NCBI GenBank assembly: GCA_024036415.1
Contig: JAMWET010004109.1
Location: forward strand, 159,501-223,500
Length of the DNA stretch: 64,000 nucleotides
From: Prochilodus magdalenae
Taxonomy: Eukaryota; Chordata; Actinopteri; Characiformes; Prochilodontidae
Reading direction: 5' to 3'
The notes beneath the pieces were generated by a model. The model had not been told where the DNA came from and searched no databases. It saw only the letters and a list, made by a program, of their open reading frames with translations. Position numbers and translations under genes: made by a program. Below, one piece after another: positions 45,373 through 57,540 of this stretch (positions are counted from its first letter, which is position 1; the number at the start of each line of letters is the position of its first letter).

Positions 45373-46985
45373 ACTACAAACACGAAGCCGGAATTTTCTA
45401 GAACTTTTGCACCTCCGTTTTGCTAGGTCTGTGGCCAATTTATCACCAGAGAGTGAGAAAGTACTCGGTGAAAGCATTTGCTAAGATGTATGATGCCTAC
45501 ACAGCATATAAGACAAACCGTGAACACCTCATTTCACATGCGAGCCCTGCAGGAGAACTCCTGAAGGTGAGGTAGGTGGAGACTGCTGCTGGCCGAGTTT
45601 AATCCTGTAGAGTTTGGAGGACTGACTGAAGTTTAAAGTGCTGATACTGAGAAATCTGGCCCGGTTTCAGATGTTTAGAGTAAAAGTGCTATTCAGTTCT
45701 AGGGAATACTGTGGAAATGATCCGACTGTCCGGCTTGGAGTATTGGCTGGACGTTCCCTGAACGACAGCAATGTTGCCAGATCACTTGGAATAAAATCTT
45801 GTCACACAATCCGCCAGTAAAAGCCCGGAATGACGTAAAGCCCCGTAGTCCCAAGGCTTTGTCACGATCCCAACGAACAGCAACACGCCGGTGTAGCGCA
45901 CAGCAGCCAGGTCTGCTACCGTGTCAGCACAAGGCTGTATCCTATTCCATCTCCGTGTTTACCGGAGCCTTCGTAAATAAACCGGGAGCTGAGCGTTTTA
46001 ATTAGCGAGCGAAATCCAAGTCGTTTCGTCTGTTTGGAGAGCAGCGCTGAGCCTCGTGCTTGTTTCCCTTTGTTTCGCTCGCTGCCGGTTAGTGTAATGG
46101 TTTAGCTCCTCGGCTAAACCCCATCATTTCGCACAGCGAGTGTAATCAGCCGGCCCACGGCCGAGCTAGGCCTGTGTTTCCCACTGAAGAAAGGAAAACA
46201 CATGCATTTAACGGAATGTCACTCGCAAGGTTGTCGCACATCCCCCACCCCCCTGCTGAGCCCTTGCTGGAGGATTTGCATGATGCTGACCCAAGCTCCG
46301 AAACACAATCTACCATCGAGGCAGCGCCGGCTGCTATTTCCGGGCCAGACGTCCCCCCGGGGACCGAGCAGGGACAGTATCTTGGAATCTTGAGCACAAA
46401 TTAGTCATTTAGATCCTTCTCTACATTCCCAGCGAATTCCCACCTCCCCCTCCCCTTTCCTTCCCGCTGCAATGAAAGTGTACATTCATCTCGGGGTAGA
46501 GCTAATACATCAAGCCTGCTAATACCCCGAGCTCACGCTGGGATCTGCACACACCAGGAAAATAATGGGTCCGGAGCTGCAGCCCTGCTCCTGTATTGAA
46601 CTCGCCACTTTTCTAATATTCCGATTAAGCCGTTTAGCGCATGAGGTCGATGTACTGTACCCAGAAAAAAAATGTTGATCTTGGCATTCAGCGCAGCGCC
46701 GGTAGGAGCTCGCCGAAACTGGGTCACGGTCGAGGCTGCGGAGGAGAACAGGCGCTCCATGATACAGTGGGATACCGTATTCCTGCGGCACCAAATTGGC
46801 GGGACAAACAAATCGCCACTCCTCCCAGAAAATCAATAGCAATCAGCACTATTAGTCCTCTCCCATTCGATCCCCTCCGCCCCCTCCTCTCCGGAGCGGA
46901 GCACTGCCAAAACCAAACCACTCAACTGCGGCACAAAAGCACCGAGCAGTCACTAATGGGCTCAAGGAGGACGGCCGGCACTTAC
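45373..46985. other. Unique block at the start of intron 2 (donor side of coding exon 2)
   Basis: About 1.6 kb, free of recognised repeats and GC-rich toward the exon. Several overlapping short frames at 46140-46920 on both strands have no domain. It could hold intronic regulatory elements, but nothing specific can be shown. Confidence 0.4.
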
Positions 46986-47121
46986 CTGTACTGCGGAGAA
47001 GGGACACCAGACGCCTCGCACGTTAGCACAGCCTCCTGATTCGGGGAGTGGATGGGTAGGATTAAGTCCGAGGGTTCCGCTCTCCAGCTCGGACCGTGGA
47101 ACAGTGTGTCTTGTGCATAAG
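46986..47121 (-). CDS. cntn3: Contactin-3-like coding exon 2 (mature N terminus, first half of Ig1)
   Basis: The acceptor is 'atttccttccag' and the donor is 'tacag|gtaag'. The 136-bp exon completes a split Ala codon and reads A-Y-A-Q-D, the likely signal-cleavage zone, then HGPSWRAEPSDLILPIHS, then EAVLTCEASGVPSPQY with the first Ig1 cysteine (C53), ending in phase 2 inside an Arg codon. The pattern G-P-x4-E-P-S followed by L-x-C-E-A-x-G-x-P-S-P-x-Y-R matches human CNTN3 as remembered (GPVFIKEPS ... CEARGNPSPHYR). The stretch between is divergent, and a Trp replaces the usual Val-Phe after GP. It is preceded on the gene by a 12.8-kb intron and followed by a 22.2-kb one. Confidence 0.9.
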
Positions 47122-47498
47122 CTGGAAGGAAATAGGGGAAAGAGGAGTCGCCATTAACGGTAAACCAACACGAGCCCGCTCAGCGTTCAAGCTGTTCACT
47201 TTAGAGGTCATTTCAAAGGCCTTGCGTTCTATCCATCCTGTTTTCCACCTGTGTTCCAAGATCATGGCTAGGTTATCGTGGTTGGGAATGAAGGTGTAGT
47301 ATATTAGCATTGTCTTTGGCTTTACTAGACCCTTAACCGACTTCTAGGCCCAGTGCAGTGACAATACAGTGGGCGAGCAGACTGGAATCCCTGACGGACA
47401 GTGGGCACTCTGAGTCATTTTGTGGCCTGGTACCCTTAAAGCCAGGTCATTAAGCACACCTCCTGTGGGTAGCTCCTACGCTAACTGTCCTTTAGCAG
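47122..47498. other. End of intron 1 (acceptor side of coding exon 2)
   Basis: A pyrimidine-rich acceptor tract lies at about 47124-47150. The rest is unique sequence without features. Confidence 0.45.
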
Positions 47499-47499
47499 C

Positions 47500-47690
47500 A
47501 CCCTGTAGTTCTACAGGTCCAGACTGTAGTCCATCTGTTTCTCAGTATACTGTATTACCCTGTTCTTCAATGGTCAGGACCCCCACAGGACCACCACAGA
47601 GCAGGTATGATGTGGGTGGTGGGTCATTCTCTGGTAGTGTGTGCTGTGCCGGTGCGTGTGGATCAGACACAGCCGTGCTGTATGGTGAGG
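47500..47690. mobile_element. Family P element, fragment
   Basis: It contains 'tacaggtccagactgtagtc', 'accctgttcttcaatggtca' and 'caggtatgatgtgggtggtg', then truncated family P sequence up to 'gtggatcagacacagccgtg'. It lacks the second arm. Confidence 0.7.
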
Positions 47691-48265
47691 TTATCTACAC
47701 CTGCCCTGGAGTGCAGTGCAGGACCGGCGCCGTAAATCACGACCGTGTGCCGACACAATAAGGCTCGGAGCACCAAAGGCTAAAGCTTCTTCCCCTTAGA
47801 AGCCTTGAGGGAGGCTCGGGGGCTTCGCCTCGTGATCAAAAATAAAGCCTGAAATCACAGCGCTGCCAGGTACACGTCTGATATGTTCCCGCTATCCAGA
47901 CTCGAGGCGGAGCAGCTGTACAATCTGGATGGAGGAAGAAACACAGGAGCGGTGATGCAGCCATTCCCAATTAGATCACTGTTCAATCGGGCAGGGTGAC
48001 ATTGTTCCAATGGCACGGCACCACCACCTTCAAATAAAGCTGAAGTATCGCTGTGCTTCTACGGATATTGAAAAAAGACAGATCGTCTATGTGGATGTCA
48101 CGTCAGTATTTATAGATGGTGGAGAGAATATAAAATTATGTAACTCACTACAAACACATTTCCTGGCTTCTTGGGTAGAGCGCTGTGTCTGTGGGTGTTC
48201 ATTCAACTGTGTGAGTTTTCAAATAAAGGATTTCTGTTTCGGCTAATTCCTGGACTATAACATGA
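47691..48265. other. Intron 1 sequence without a recognised feature
   Basis: Unique sequence. No gene, RNA or repeat recognised. Confidence 0.35.
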
Positions 48266-48268
48266 ACA

Positions 48269-48295
48269 ACAACAACAATAATAATAATAATAATA

Positions 48296-48325
<30 letters not shown>
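48269..48325. repeat. (AAT)n/(ATT)n palindromic microsatellite
   Basis: A run of aataataat passes directly into attattatt, forming a simple hairpin. Confidence 0.9.
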
Positions 48326-48326
<1 letters not shown>

Positions 48327-48414
48327 GTAGTATTATTATACCAGAAGACACTGCAGAGGGATTGTGTAGGTTAAGCTTATTGCTAGCAGGCTGCTTAAGT
48401 ATTGCTAACAGCTA

Positions 48415-48444
48415 TAGGGTTAGGGTTAGGGTTAGGGTTAGGGT
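48415..48444 (+). repeat. Interstitial telomeric repeat, (TAGGGT)5
   Basis: Five perfect tandem copies of the vertebrate telomere hexamer (30 bp), in unique surroundings just before a family C repeat. Confidence 0.95.
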
Positions 48445-48514
48445 CTACTGGAGGAACGAGAGATGAATTAACAACACATGAAGGAGTGCAGGTCAATATG
48501 GCTGTGGATTAGAA

Positions 48515-48758
48515 CAGGGGTTCTCTGCCTTTTCCAACCCAAGGCCCATCTGAGCATAACTACAAATCATAACAGCTCACCAGAAAACTCAAATCAACCA
48601 GTCAATCATTATAAATACATACATTATTATATTTTTATTTAGATTTATTTGTGTTAATTCATTAATTTTTTTAATTATTTATTTATATATCTATATAATA
48701 TTTATCTATCCATCTATCATTTTCTAAATTTATGTCTAGCTATATTTATATCCATCTA

Positions 48759-48798
<40 letters not shown>

Positions 48799-49242
48799 CT
48801 TATATACTGTATATATATTGTAACAGGGAGATTTAGGCAGGTTGCAAGCACAGAGTGGTTTTATTAGGGGTTGTCCAGGAGTCAGTATAACAGGTGGGGG
48901 TCAGAACACAGGCAGGCATCATCAGAGACATATCCATATAAACAAAACCCAAGAAACCAAATCAAAGACCAAGGAATACCAACACAGCACGACACCACAG
49001 CTTAGAACTCTGTTAGGAACACAGAGACTTGGCAAACAATAGGGTACTAATAGGAGTCCTGATGAGTTCTAGATCAGCTGCAGGTGTGAGAGTGGGTGGA
49101 GTCACAATAGAGGAGAAAGAGAAGCAATGTGCAGTAATCCATCAGCACCAGAGGGGGCGGTATGTGACATACATACAGACCATAGAGCATTGGTGCTATA
49201 TGCCCATTGGTGGTCTGCAGCCCACAGGTTGAGAAACCCCGG
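48515..49242. mobile_element. hAT-like nonautonomous element with nested insertions
   Basis: The left end 'caggggttctctgccttttc' and the right end 'gcccacaggttgagaaacccc' are imperfect terminal inverted repeats of the hAT kind. The element sits inside a family C repeat. It contains an (AT)n microsatellite (48762-48796) and a solo LTR (48819-49169). Confidence 0.65.
48819..49169 (-). mobile_element. Solo LTR of a retrotransposon (351 bp)
   Basis: Read on the minus strand it starts TGTCACATACCGCCCC and ends CTCCCTGTTACA, so it has TG...CA ends. It contains an AATAAA polyadenylation signal near 48865 followed by 'accactctgtgcttgcaac'. No internal retroviral coding region is present. Ty3/gypsy is the likely class, but this is inference from the ends and size. 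The target duplication is unclear because the left flank is an AT repeat. Confidence 0.7.
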
Positions 49243-49389
49243 GTTAGGGATTTGCCCTGAGTGAGCACATGCTGTGGCTGTAGGGTAAAGAAGGCGACAG
49301 AGTTTGGGGAGGTCCAAAATTGATGATGAGTGCGGGTCAGGGCAGCACTGAATTCAAGCACTTGGTCTGCGTGGCATCCGATTTCTTCA

Positions 49390-49622
49390 TCTATAGGGTG
49401 TAATACGAAGTCGGCCCACCCTTTACAGCTAGAACAGCCTCAGCTCTTCTGGGAAGGCTTTCCGCAGGGTTAGGAATGTGTTGATGGGAATTTCTGACCA
49501 TTCTTCCAGAAGCACATGTGTGAGGTCAGACTCTGATGTTGGACAAGAAGGCCTGGCTCTCAGTCTCCGCTCTAATTCATCCCAGAGGTGTTCTTTCGGG
49601 TGGAGGTCAGGACTCTGTGTGT
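49390..49622 (-). mobile_element. Tc1-like relic, 3' fragment
   Basis: The minus strand encodes SPDLHPKEHLWDELERRLRARPSCPTSESDLTHVLLEEWSEIP in two readable pieces, the C-terminal end of Tc1 transposase (the final catalytic Glu region reads HPKEHLWDE). It is cut at 'caggactctgtgt' on the right. Confidence 0.8.
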
Positions 49623-50427
49623 TCCTTTCACTGATGCCCACCTGAAAAGCTGAGCAGCTGGAAGCCTGGGATTTGGATGGTTGAGTGGATCCTTTCGGTG
49701 ATATAGTGTAAATAAACTTTGGCCTGACTCGATCCATGGAAAGCAAACTACCTCGCCCCCCCCTTATTTGCTGACTCGACATTTTGCACAAACATAAAAT
49801 ATTAAATATAACACCTACACAGGACACAGTCTGCACTACATTGTATAGACAATGAGCTGAATAAGCATGCAGTACAACTCTGGGCTATGTAAGGACATGC
49901 CCACTGAATTATTTGCTCAGCAGATCTCTGTATTGACGAGCAGAGGGAAGGAGAACGGGGACTCGGAGTCTGCAGCGTCACAGTTTGAGCAGGGAGAATA
50001 TCAAATCAGGGCTTTTTGTATGAATCAAGGGCTCCGGCTGAAGATGTTTAATACAGCCGCATGCAGATCAGCTCCGGTGCGGTTCCGAGGCATGACATCC
50101 ACTGACGGGACTTTGTTTCTGAAACCTGATCCTACAGCTCGGCTGTCAGGCCCGATCTGCGGGCCGCGTTTGCCTCAGCACCGCTTTGCTGTAGTCGTTC
50201 TGATTTCCTTGTCGTTTCTCTTCAGAAAGTCTGGCAGGGCCATCAAAAAGGTCTTTAGGTATGAATGGGCCCGGGCATGCGTGACTGCTGGAAATGCAAG
50301 TGCGGTAATTGGACTGGGGCCTGTGGAGGAGGCCCGTGGTGACCAGGCCCCCCCTAATGTCTTTACAGGACCCTGTTATGACTAATGTGCAATTTCACCC
50401 CCTTTATTTACAGGAAGATACAGCACT
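49623..50427. other. Unique intron 1 sequence
   Basis: About 800 bp without repeats. A 172-codon plus-strand frame at 49867-50385 has no recognisable domain and is probably chance. Conserved noncoding DNA is possible. Confidence 0.35.
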
Positions 50428-53345
50428 GTCTCTCAGGCAAACCTGAGTCTCCCACCTGGAACTAAACCTGGGACTAAACCAGCATCTCCAACCTGGGACT
50501 AAACCTGCATCTCCAACCTGGAACTAAACCTGAGTCTCTGACTTAGAACTAAACCTGAGTCTCTGACTTAGAACTAAACCTGAGTCTCCCACCTGGGACT
50601 AAACCTGCATCTCCAACCTGGGACTAAACCTGCATCTCCAACATGGGACTAAACCTGCATCTCCAACATGGGACTAAACCTGCATCTCCAACCTGGGACT
50701 AAACCTGCATCTCCAACATGGGACTAAACCTGAGTCTCCAACCTGGAACTAAACCTGCATCTCCCACCTGGAACTAAACCTGCATCTCCAACCTGGGACT
50801 AAACCTGCATCTCCCAGCTGGGACTAAACCTGCATCTCCAACCTGGGACTAAACCTGCATCTCCAACCTGGGACTAAACCTGCATCTCCAACCTGGAACT
50901 AAACCTGCATCTCCAACCTGGAACTAAACCTGCATCTCCAACCTGGGACTAAACCTGCATCTCCAACCTGGGACTAAACCTGCATCTCCAACCTGGGACT
51001 AAACCTGCATCTCCAACCTGGGACTAAACCTGCATCTCCAACTTAGAACTAAACCTGAGTCTCCAACCTGGAACTAAACCTGCATCTCCCACCTGGAACT
51101 AAACCTGCATCTCCCACCTGGGACTAAACCTGCATCTCCAACCTGGGACTAAACCTGCATCTCCAACCTGGGACTAAACCTGCATCTCCAACCTGGGACT
51201 AAACCTGCATCTCCAACCTGGGACTAAACCTGCATCTCCAACCTGGGACTAAACCTGCATCTCCAACCTGGGACTAAACCTGCATCTCCAACCTGGAACT
51301 AAACCTGCATCTCCCACCTGGAACTAAACCTGAGCCTCTCACCTGGAACTAAACCTGAGTCTCCAACCTGGGACTAAACCTGGATCTCCAAACTGGAACT
51401 AAACCTGGATCTCCAGACTGGAACTAAACCTGCATCTCCAACCTGGGACTAAACCTGAGTCTCCCACCTGGAACTAAACCTGAGCCTCTCACCTGGAACT
51501 AAACCTGAGTCTCAAACCTGGGACTAAACCTGCATCTCCCACCTGGGACTAAACCTGAGTCTCTGACTTAGAACTAAACCTGAGTCTCTGACTTAGAACT
51601 AAACCTGAGTCTCTGACTTAGAACTAAACCTGAGTCTCCCAGCTGGGACTAAACCTGCATCTCCAACCTGGGACTAAACCTGCATCTCCAACCTGGGACT
51701 AAACCTGCATCTCCAACATGGGACTAAACCTGCATCTCCAACCTGGGACTAAACCTGCATCTCCAACATGGGACTAAACCTGCATCTCCAACCTGGGACT
51801 AAACCTGCATCTCCCACTTAGAACTAAACCTGAGTCTCCAACCTGGAACTAAACCTGCATCTCCCACCTGGAACTAAACCTGAGCCTCTCACCTGGAACT
51901 AAACCTGAGTCTCCAACCTGGGACTAAACCTGGATCTCCAAACTGGAACTAAACCTGGATCTCCAGACTGGAACTAAACCTGCATCTCCAACCTGGGACT
52001 AAACCTGAGTCTCCCACCTGGAACTAAACCTGAGCCTCTCACCTGGAACTAAACCTGAGTCTCAAACCTGGGACTAAACCTGCATCTCCCACCTGGGACT
52101 AAACCTGAGTCTCTGACTTAGAACTAAACCTGAGTCTCTGACTTAGAACTAAACCTGAGTCTCTGACTTAGAACTAAACCTGAGTCTCCCAGCTGGGACT
52201 AAACCTGCATCTCCAACCTGGGACTAAACCTGCATCTCCAACCTGGGACTAAACCTGCATCTCCAACATGGGACTAAACCTGCATCTCCAACCTGGGACT
52301 AAACCTGCATCTCCAACATGGGACTAAACCTGCATCTCCAACCTGGGACTAAACCTGCATCTCCCACTTAGAACTAAACCTGAGTCTCCAACCTGGAACT
52401 AAACCTGCATCTCCCACCTGGAACTAAACCTGCATCTTCCACCTGGAACTAAACCTGCATCTCCAACCTGGGACTAAATCTGCATCTTCCACCTGGAACT
52501 AAACCTGCATCTCCAACCTGGGACTAAACCTGCATCTCCAACCTGGAACTAAACCTGCATCTCCAACCTGGAACTAAACCTGCATCTCCCACCTGGGACT
52601 AAACCTGCATCTCCAACCTGGAACTAAACCTGCATCTCCAACCTGGAACTTAACCTGCATCTCCAACCTGGAACTAAACCTGCATCTCCAACCTGGAACT
52701 TAACCTGCATCTCCAACCTGGAACTAAACCTGCATCTCCAACCTGGAACTTAACCTGCATCTCCAACCTGGAACTAAACCTGCATCTCCAACCTGGAACT
52801 TAACCTGCATCTCCAACCTGGGACTAAACCTGCATCTCCAACCTGGAACTAAACCTGCATCTCCCACCTGGGACTAAACCTGCATCTCCAACCTGGAACT
52901 AAACCTGCATCTCCCACCTGGGACTAAACCTGCATCTCCAACCTGGAACTTAACCTGCATCTCCAACCTGGGACTAAACCTGCATCTCCAACCTGGAACT
53001 TAACCTGCATCTCCAACCTGGGACTAAACCTGGATCTCCCACTTGGAACTAAACCTGAGTCTCCCACCTGGAACTTAACCTGCATCTCCAACCTGGGACT
53101 AAACCTGCATCTCCAACCTGGAACTAAACCTGAGTCTCCCACCTGGAACTAAACCTGAGCCTCTCACCTGGAACTAAACCTGAGTCTCCAACCTGGGACT
53201 AAACCTAGATCTCCCACTAGCAACTAAACCTGAGTCTCCCACCTGGAACTAAACCTGGATCTCCAAACTGGAACTAAACCTGGATCTCCAAACTGGAACT
53301 AAACCTGAGTTTCCCACCGGGGCCAAACCTGAGTCTCCAACCTAC
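50428..53345. repeat. 25-bp minisatellite, about 117 copies (2.9 kb)
   Basis: The unit is 'acctgggactaaacctgcat' plus 'ctcca', strictly 25 bp for most of the array. Variants (gaact, gagtctc, ggatctc, gacttagaact) are arranged in higher-order patterns. A 550-bp block of 22 units from about 51291 is repeated at 51841. Confidence 0.97.
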
Positions 53346-53420
53346 TATTAGAAGTTATTGTAACCAGACTGTCTGTCTGTCTATCTATCTATAGCATCTA
53401 TGCACCTGTCTGTCTGTTTG

Positions 53421-53451
<31 letters not shown>

Positions 53452-54430
53452 AAACTACATATAATTACTCAAAATTACACATTACATAATTTGTAATGTT
53501 ATCTTTCTCTATTGTGTAGCCAAACTTCAGAAGTTCAGATTAAATCATTTAAAATATTTTTTTATACATGTACTGCGGTAATAATGTGGTTAGTTAATTT
53601 GGGCACTTGTATTATTTGGCTCTACAGAAATATACAGAATAGTTTAGTTTCATCAGCACAGTTCTGTTAACATGCTCCATGCTCTTTAATAATCGGACGT
53701 CTACATGCTAGCGCTTCAGTGGAACACTGATAAGGAAGTGTGAAGTGTAAAAAGCTGCCAAGGAGGAATTCAGAAGATCACGACAGAGACAGCAGAGCTG
53801 TAGCTAACTAGGCTAGCTAATGTTAGCCATGTCCAGAAACAGAACATCTAACCTATCCCAGATAAACTAACATGTAGACCGCCGAGTCCTCATTAGCCTG
53901 CAGAACCGTAGCTACAGTGTTAGCATTAGCTCATCTGAATAGGCGGCCTCAGCGGCACCCTTCAACCAGCCATCGTAAGGCCATGACTGATAACATGGTC
54001 CACAATCGTGGCCCTTATTATCCCTGTACTGTGACTTTTTCAAACATATGTCCTCTTCCTCTTCTTCTTCTTCTTCTTCTTCTTCTTCTTCTTCTTCTTC
54101 TTCTTCTCTCTTGTTTTCTGTCTGTTTGTACTTGCCCATTGAAGGTAAATGAGATGCTCCTCTAAGCAGGTTGCTCTATAACTTCACACTCTTCCCTGGA
54201 TGCGTGAAACACATGATCCACCTGAATGCTCATCGTCTGCTCAGGAGACAACAGGTTCAGCACTTCAGAGTCTAATGACTTATACAATGAACTAGCGTCT
54301 AGATAATTGGGGGTTTGGGCTGTTCAACAGAGAGACTATTACATTTCAATCAACAACTGCCGAAGGACAAGACAGGATCATAAACAGAAAGACAGGCAGG
54401 GGTCGAGAAACAGAGAGACAGGCAAATAAA
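53346..54430. other. Intron 1 sequence between two minisatellites
   Basis: It includes a short CTGT/CTAT run (53370-53392), an ATT run (53421-53448) and a (CTT)n run (54053-54106). Otherwise unique, with no exon seen. Confidence 0.5.
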
Positions 54431-54431
54431 T

Positions 54432-56235
54432 CCAAACACTCTAGACACTTCACTGTATATCCTCTACATCTGCACTCCTGGACACTCTAGACACGTCACT
54501 GTATATCCTGGACCCCTGCACTCCTGGACACTCTAGACACTTCACTGTATATCCTGTACATCTGCACTCCTGGACACTCTAGACGCTTCACTGTCTATCC
54601 CCTACATCTGCACTCCTGGACACTCTAGACACGTCACTGTATATCCTCCACATCTGCACTCCTGGACACTCTAGACACGTCACTGTATATCCTCCACATC
54701 TGCACTCCTGGACACTCTAGACACTTTACTGTATATCCTCTACATCTGCACTCCTGGACACTCTAGACACTTCACTGTATATCCTGTACATCTGCACTCC
54801 TGGACACTCTAGACACTTCACTGTATTTCCTCTACATCTGCACTCCTGGACACTCTAGACGCTTCACTGTCTATCCCCTACATCTGCACTCCTGGACACT
54901 CTAGACACTTCACTGTATATCCTGTACATCTGCACTCCTGGACACTCTAGACGCTTCACTGTCTATCCCCTACATCTGCACTCCTGGACACTCTAGACAC
55001 GTCACTGTATATCCTCCACATCTGCACTCCTGGACACTCTAGACCCTTTACTGTATATCCTCTACATCTGCACTCCTGGACAGTCTAGACACTTCACTGT
55101 ATATCCTCCACATCTGCACTCCTGGACACTCTAGACACCTCACTGTATATCCTCTACATCTGCACTCCTGGACACTCTAGACACGTCACTGTATATCCTC
55201 CACATCTGCACTCCTGGACACTCTAGACCCTTTACTGTATATCCTCTACATCTGCACTCCTGGACACTCTAGACACTTCACTGTATATCCTGTACATCTG
55301 CACTCCTGGACACTCTAGACACCTCACTGTATATCCTCTACATCTGCACTCCTGGACACTCTAGACACTTTACTGTATATCCTGTACATCTGCACTCCTG
55401 GACACTCTAGACACTTCACTGTCTATCCCCTACATCTGCACTCCTGGACACTCTAGACACGTCACTGTATATCCTCTACATCTGCACTCCTGGACACTCT
55501 AGACACTTCACTGTATATCCTCTACATCTGCACTCCTGGACACTCTAGACACGTCACTGTATATCCTCTACATCTGCACTCCTGGACACTCTAGACACTT
55601 TAATGTCTATCCCCTACATCTCCACTCCTGGACACTCTAGACACTTTACTGTATATCCTCTACATCTGCACTCCTGGACAGTCTAGACACTTCACTGTAT
55701 ATCCTCCACATCTGCACTCCTGGACACTCTAGACACGTCACTGTATATTCTCCACATCTGCACTCCTGCAAACTCTAGACACTTTACTGTCTATCCCCTA
55801 CATCTGCACTCCTGGACACTCTAGACACTTCGCTGTCTATCCTCTACATCTGCACTCCTGCACACTCTAGACACCTCACTGTATTTCCTCTACATCTGCA
55901 CTCCTGGACACTCTAGACACTTTACTGTCTATCCCCTACATCTGCACTCCTGGACACTCTAGACACGTCACTGTATATCCTCCACATCTGCACTCCTGGA
56001 CACTCTAGACACTTTACTGTATATCCTCTACATCTGCACTCCTGGACACTCTAGACACCTCACTGTATATCCTCCACATCTGCACTCTTGGACGCTCTAG
56101 ACACGTCACTGTATATCCCCTACATCTGCACTCCTGCACACTCTAGACACTTCACTGTCTATCCTCTACATCTGCACTCCTGGACACTCTAGACACTTTA
56201 CTGTCTATCCTGTACATCTGCACTCCTGGACACCC
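54432..56235. repeat. 46-bp minisatellite, about 39 copies (1.8 kb)
   Basis: The unit is 'tctgcactcctggacactct', 'agacacttcactgtatatcc', 'tctaca' (46 bp). Positions 'cttcac/cgtcac/ctttac' and 'tctaca/tccaca/tgtaca' vary in blocks, suggesting repeated local expansion. Confidence 0.97.
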
Positions 56236-57540
56236 TTGAGTCTTTACGGTACCTCAGTGATGCACCAAAGCGCCCGGGAGAAACTGCAAAGCGGACCTGG
56301 CTGGAAAGTGTTTTAGGACAGCTAGCTTACCAGAGCGCCCTCATTCAGACATAAATATGACGGAGTGCATGTTAGTTAGCGATCCAGTGCAGCAGGAAAT
56401 TGATTTGGAATGCGGGAACAATTATCGCCTCAAATCAGACAGTCGGTGGAGAAGAGTCTGGCTTGCGGAGCTGGCAAATGAATGCAGCTGGTGATGAGCT
56501 ATCATCCCCACCGGGAAAGTGTGTCGTTTGGTAACAGTGGTAAAAGCCTCGAGTACTCAAACGGCTTTCCTGTTTTCAAATGCTCTAATCATCAAATCGA
56601 TCACACTTCTTCATCGCTACTCTTTGTTTAATTTATTGCTGGTGGTTTTCATTCGAGGGGGTTCGGTTTCTGGCCTACATGCTGTCTGAGGGGCTTCATC
56701 ACTCAGGTACAATGAACGGGCCATTCGGTTCAACCCGGGATCGAGCTTGCCCTCCGTGTGGTGAGCTCAGCTGGCACGAAAACAAAGAGGGAATGAAATT
56801 CACTGTTAATCCCGTGAGAGCAGAAGGCCGCATAGAGGCAGCGATTTCTGGGGAAAGATCCAGACACAGTTCCATCCTGAAGTTCCAGATAATCATCTCT
56901 GACACGTCCATAGCTGTGGATAGGATTCCAGTCCCGTCGGAGCAGCGGGAGGCGCGGGAGCCTGAATGTAAAAGGCCCCAGAACGAATGGGTGAAGGGCA
57001 GCGTTTGAAAAAAGTGCTTTTCTAATCACTTTCAAAGACCACGTTCAAAGCTCCACTCAGGGCGGAGGATCTAAATCACGCCGGCAAGAGGCCCGTACCA
57101 GCGGCAGAAAGGCCCGGTGCTGTAACAATCGCTCGGCTGCCGTGGTATTTACTTTGTTCTCCGGGATAATGTGTGTGAGTAAGACATCTAATTATAGCCA
57201 CAGCTGATAATGTCAAACATGTAAGATAAGCTGCAGTAAACCTTTAAAAATAGGGTAAGTGATAATCACTGGTGTTAGCTGCCTGACTCACTTCAGACCC
57301 ACATGCAAGATCTCAGTGCGTTACTTACTGTGCAAAAGTCAGAGACCACCCCAAAAAACGATCGCCATTGACATTCGCATTGGTGCGGAGCTGGACTCCG
57401 TGGTGAAGGTGGCAGAGATAAGGACCCTGCACAAGCTGTTGTCCGTTATGGATGATGATGGGCACCTGCTGTACACCATCATCATGGACAAAAGGAGCAA
57501 GTTCAGTGGCAGGCTACTTAAATATTAAATCAGAGGTTTA
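56236..57540. other. 1.3-kb non-satellite island inside the 46-bp minisatellite
   Basis: Mostly unique sequence with AT-rich motifs typical of noncoding regulatory DNA at 56330-57250, then a LINE-like coding relic at 57390-57528. Minisatellite of the same family flanks both sides. Confidence 0.5.
57390..57528 (+). pseudogene. Probable LINE reverse transcriptase tail, relic
   Basis: The plus frame reads LDSVVKVAEIRTLHKLLSVM, then DDDGHLLYTIIMDKRSKFSGRLLKY and a stop. This resembles the C-terminal tail after the reverse transcriptase domain in fish non-LTR elements, where a 'L-x-K-L-x-S-I-M-D-x-x-x-H-P-L' pattern is common (from memory). His-Pro is His-Leu here. No upstream reverse transcriptase remains. 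Confidence 0.5.

Larger units (their letters stand above)
48450..49335 (+). repeat. Family C repeat split by a hAT-like insertion
   Basis: The left part reads 'gatgaattaacaacacatga' and 'caatatggctgtggattaga'. It resumes after the insertion at 49243 with 'gggatttgccctgagtgagc' and 'acatgctgtggctgtaggg'. Undisturbed copies at 31110-31350 show the two parts are normally adjacent. Confidence 0.75.

Noticed and set aside
48819..49169. Endogenous retrovirus
   Set aside because: Only a solitary LTR-like unit is present, with no gag, pol or env sequence, so nothing supports a retroviral assignment.
56679..57035. Overlapping 109- and 101-codon frames on opposite strands
   Set aside because: No domain similarity, no supported splice sites and no codon pattern; more likely unique noncoding DNA.
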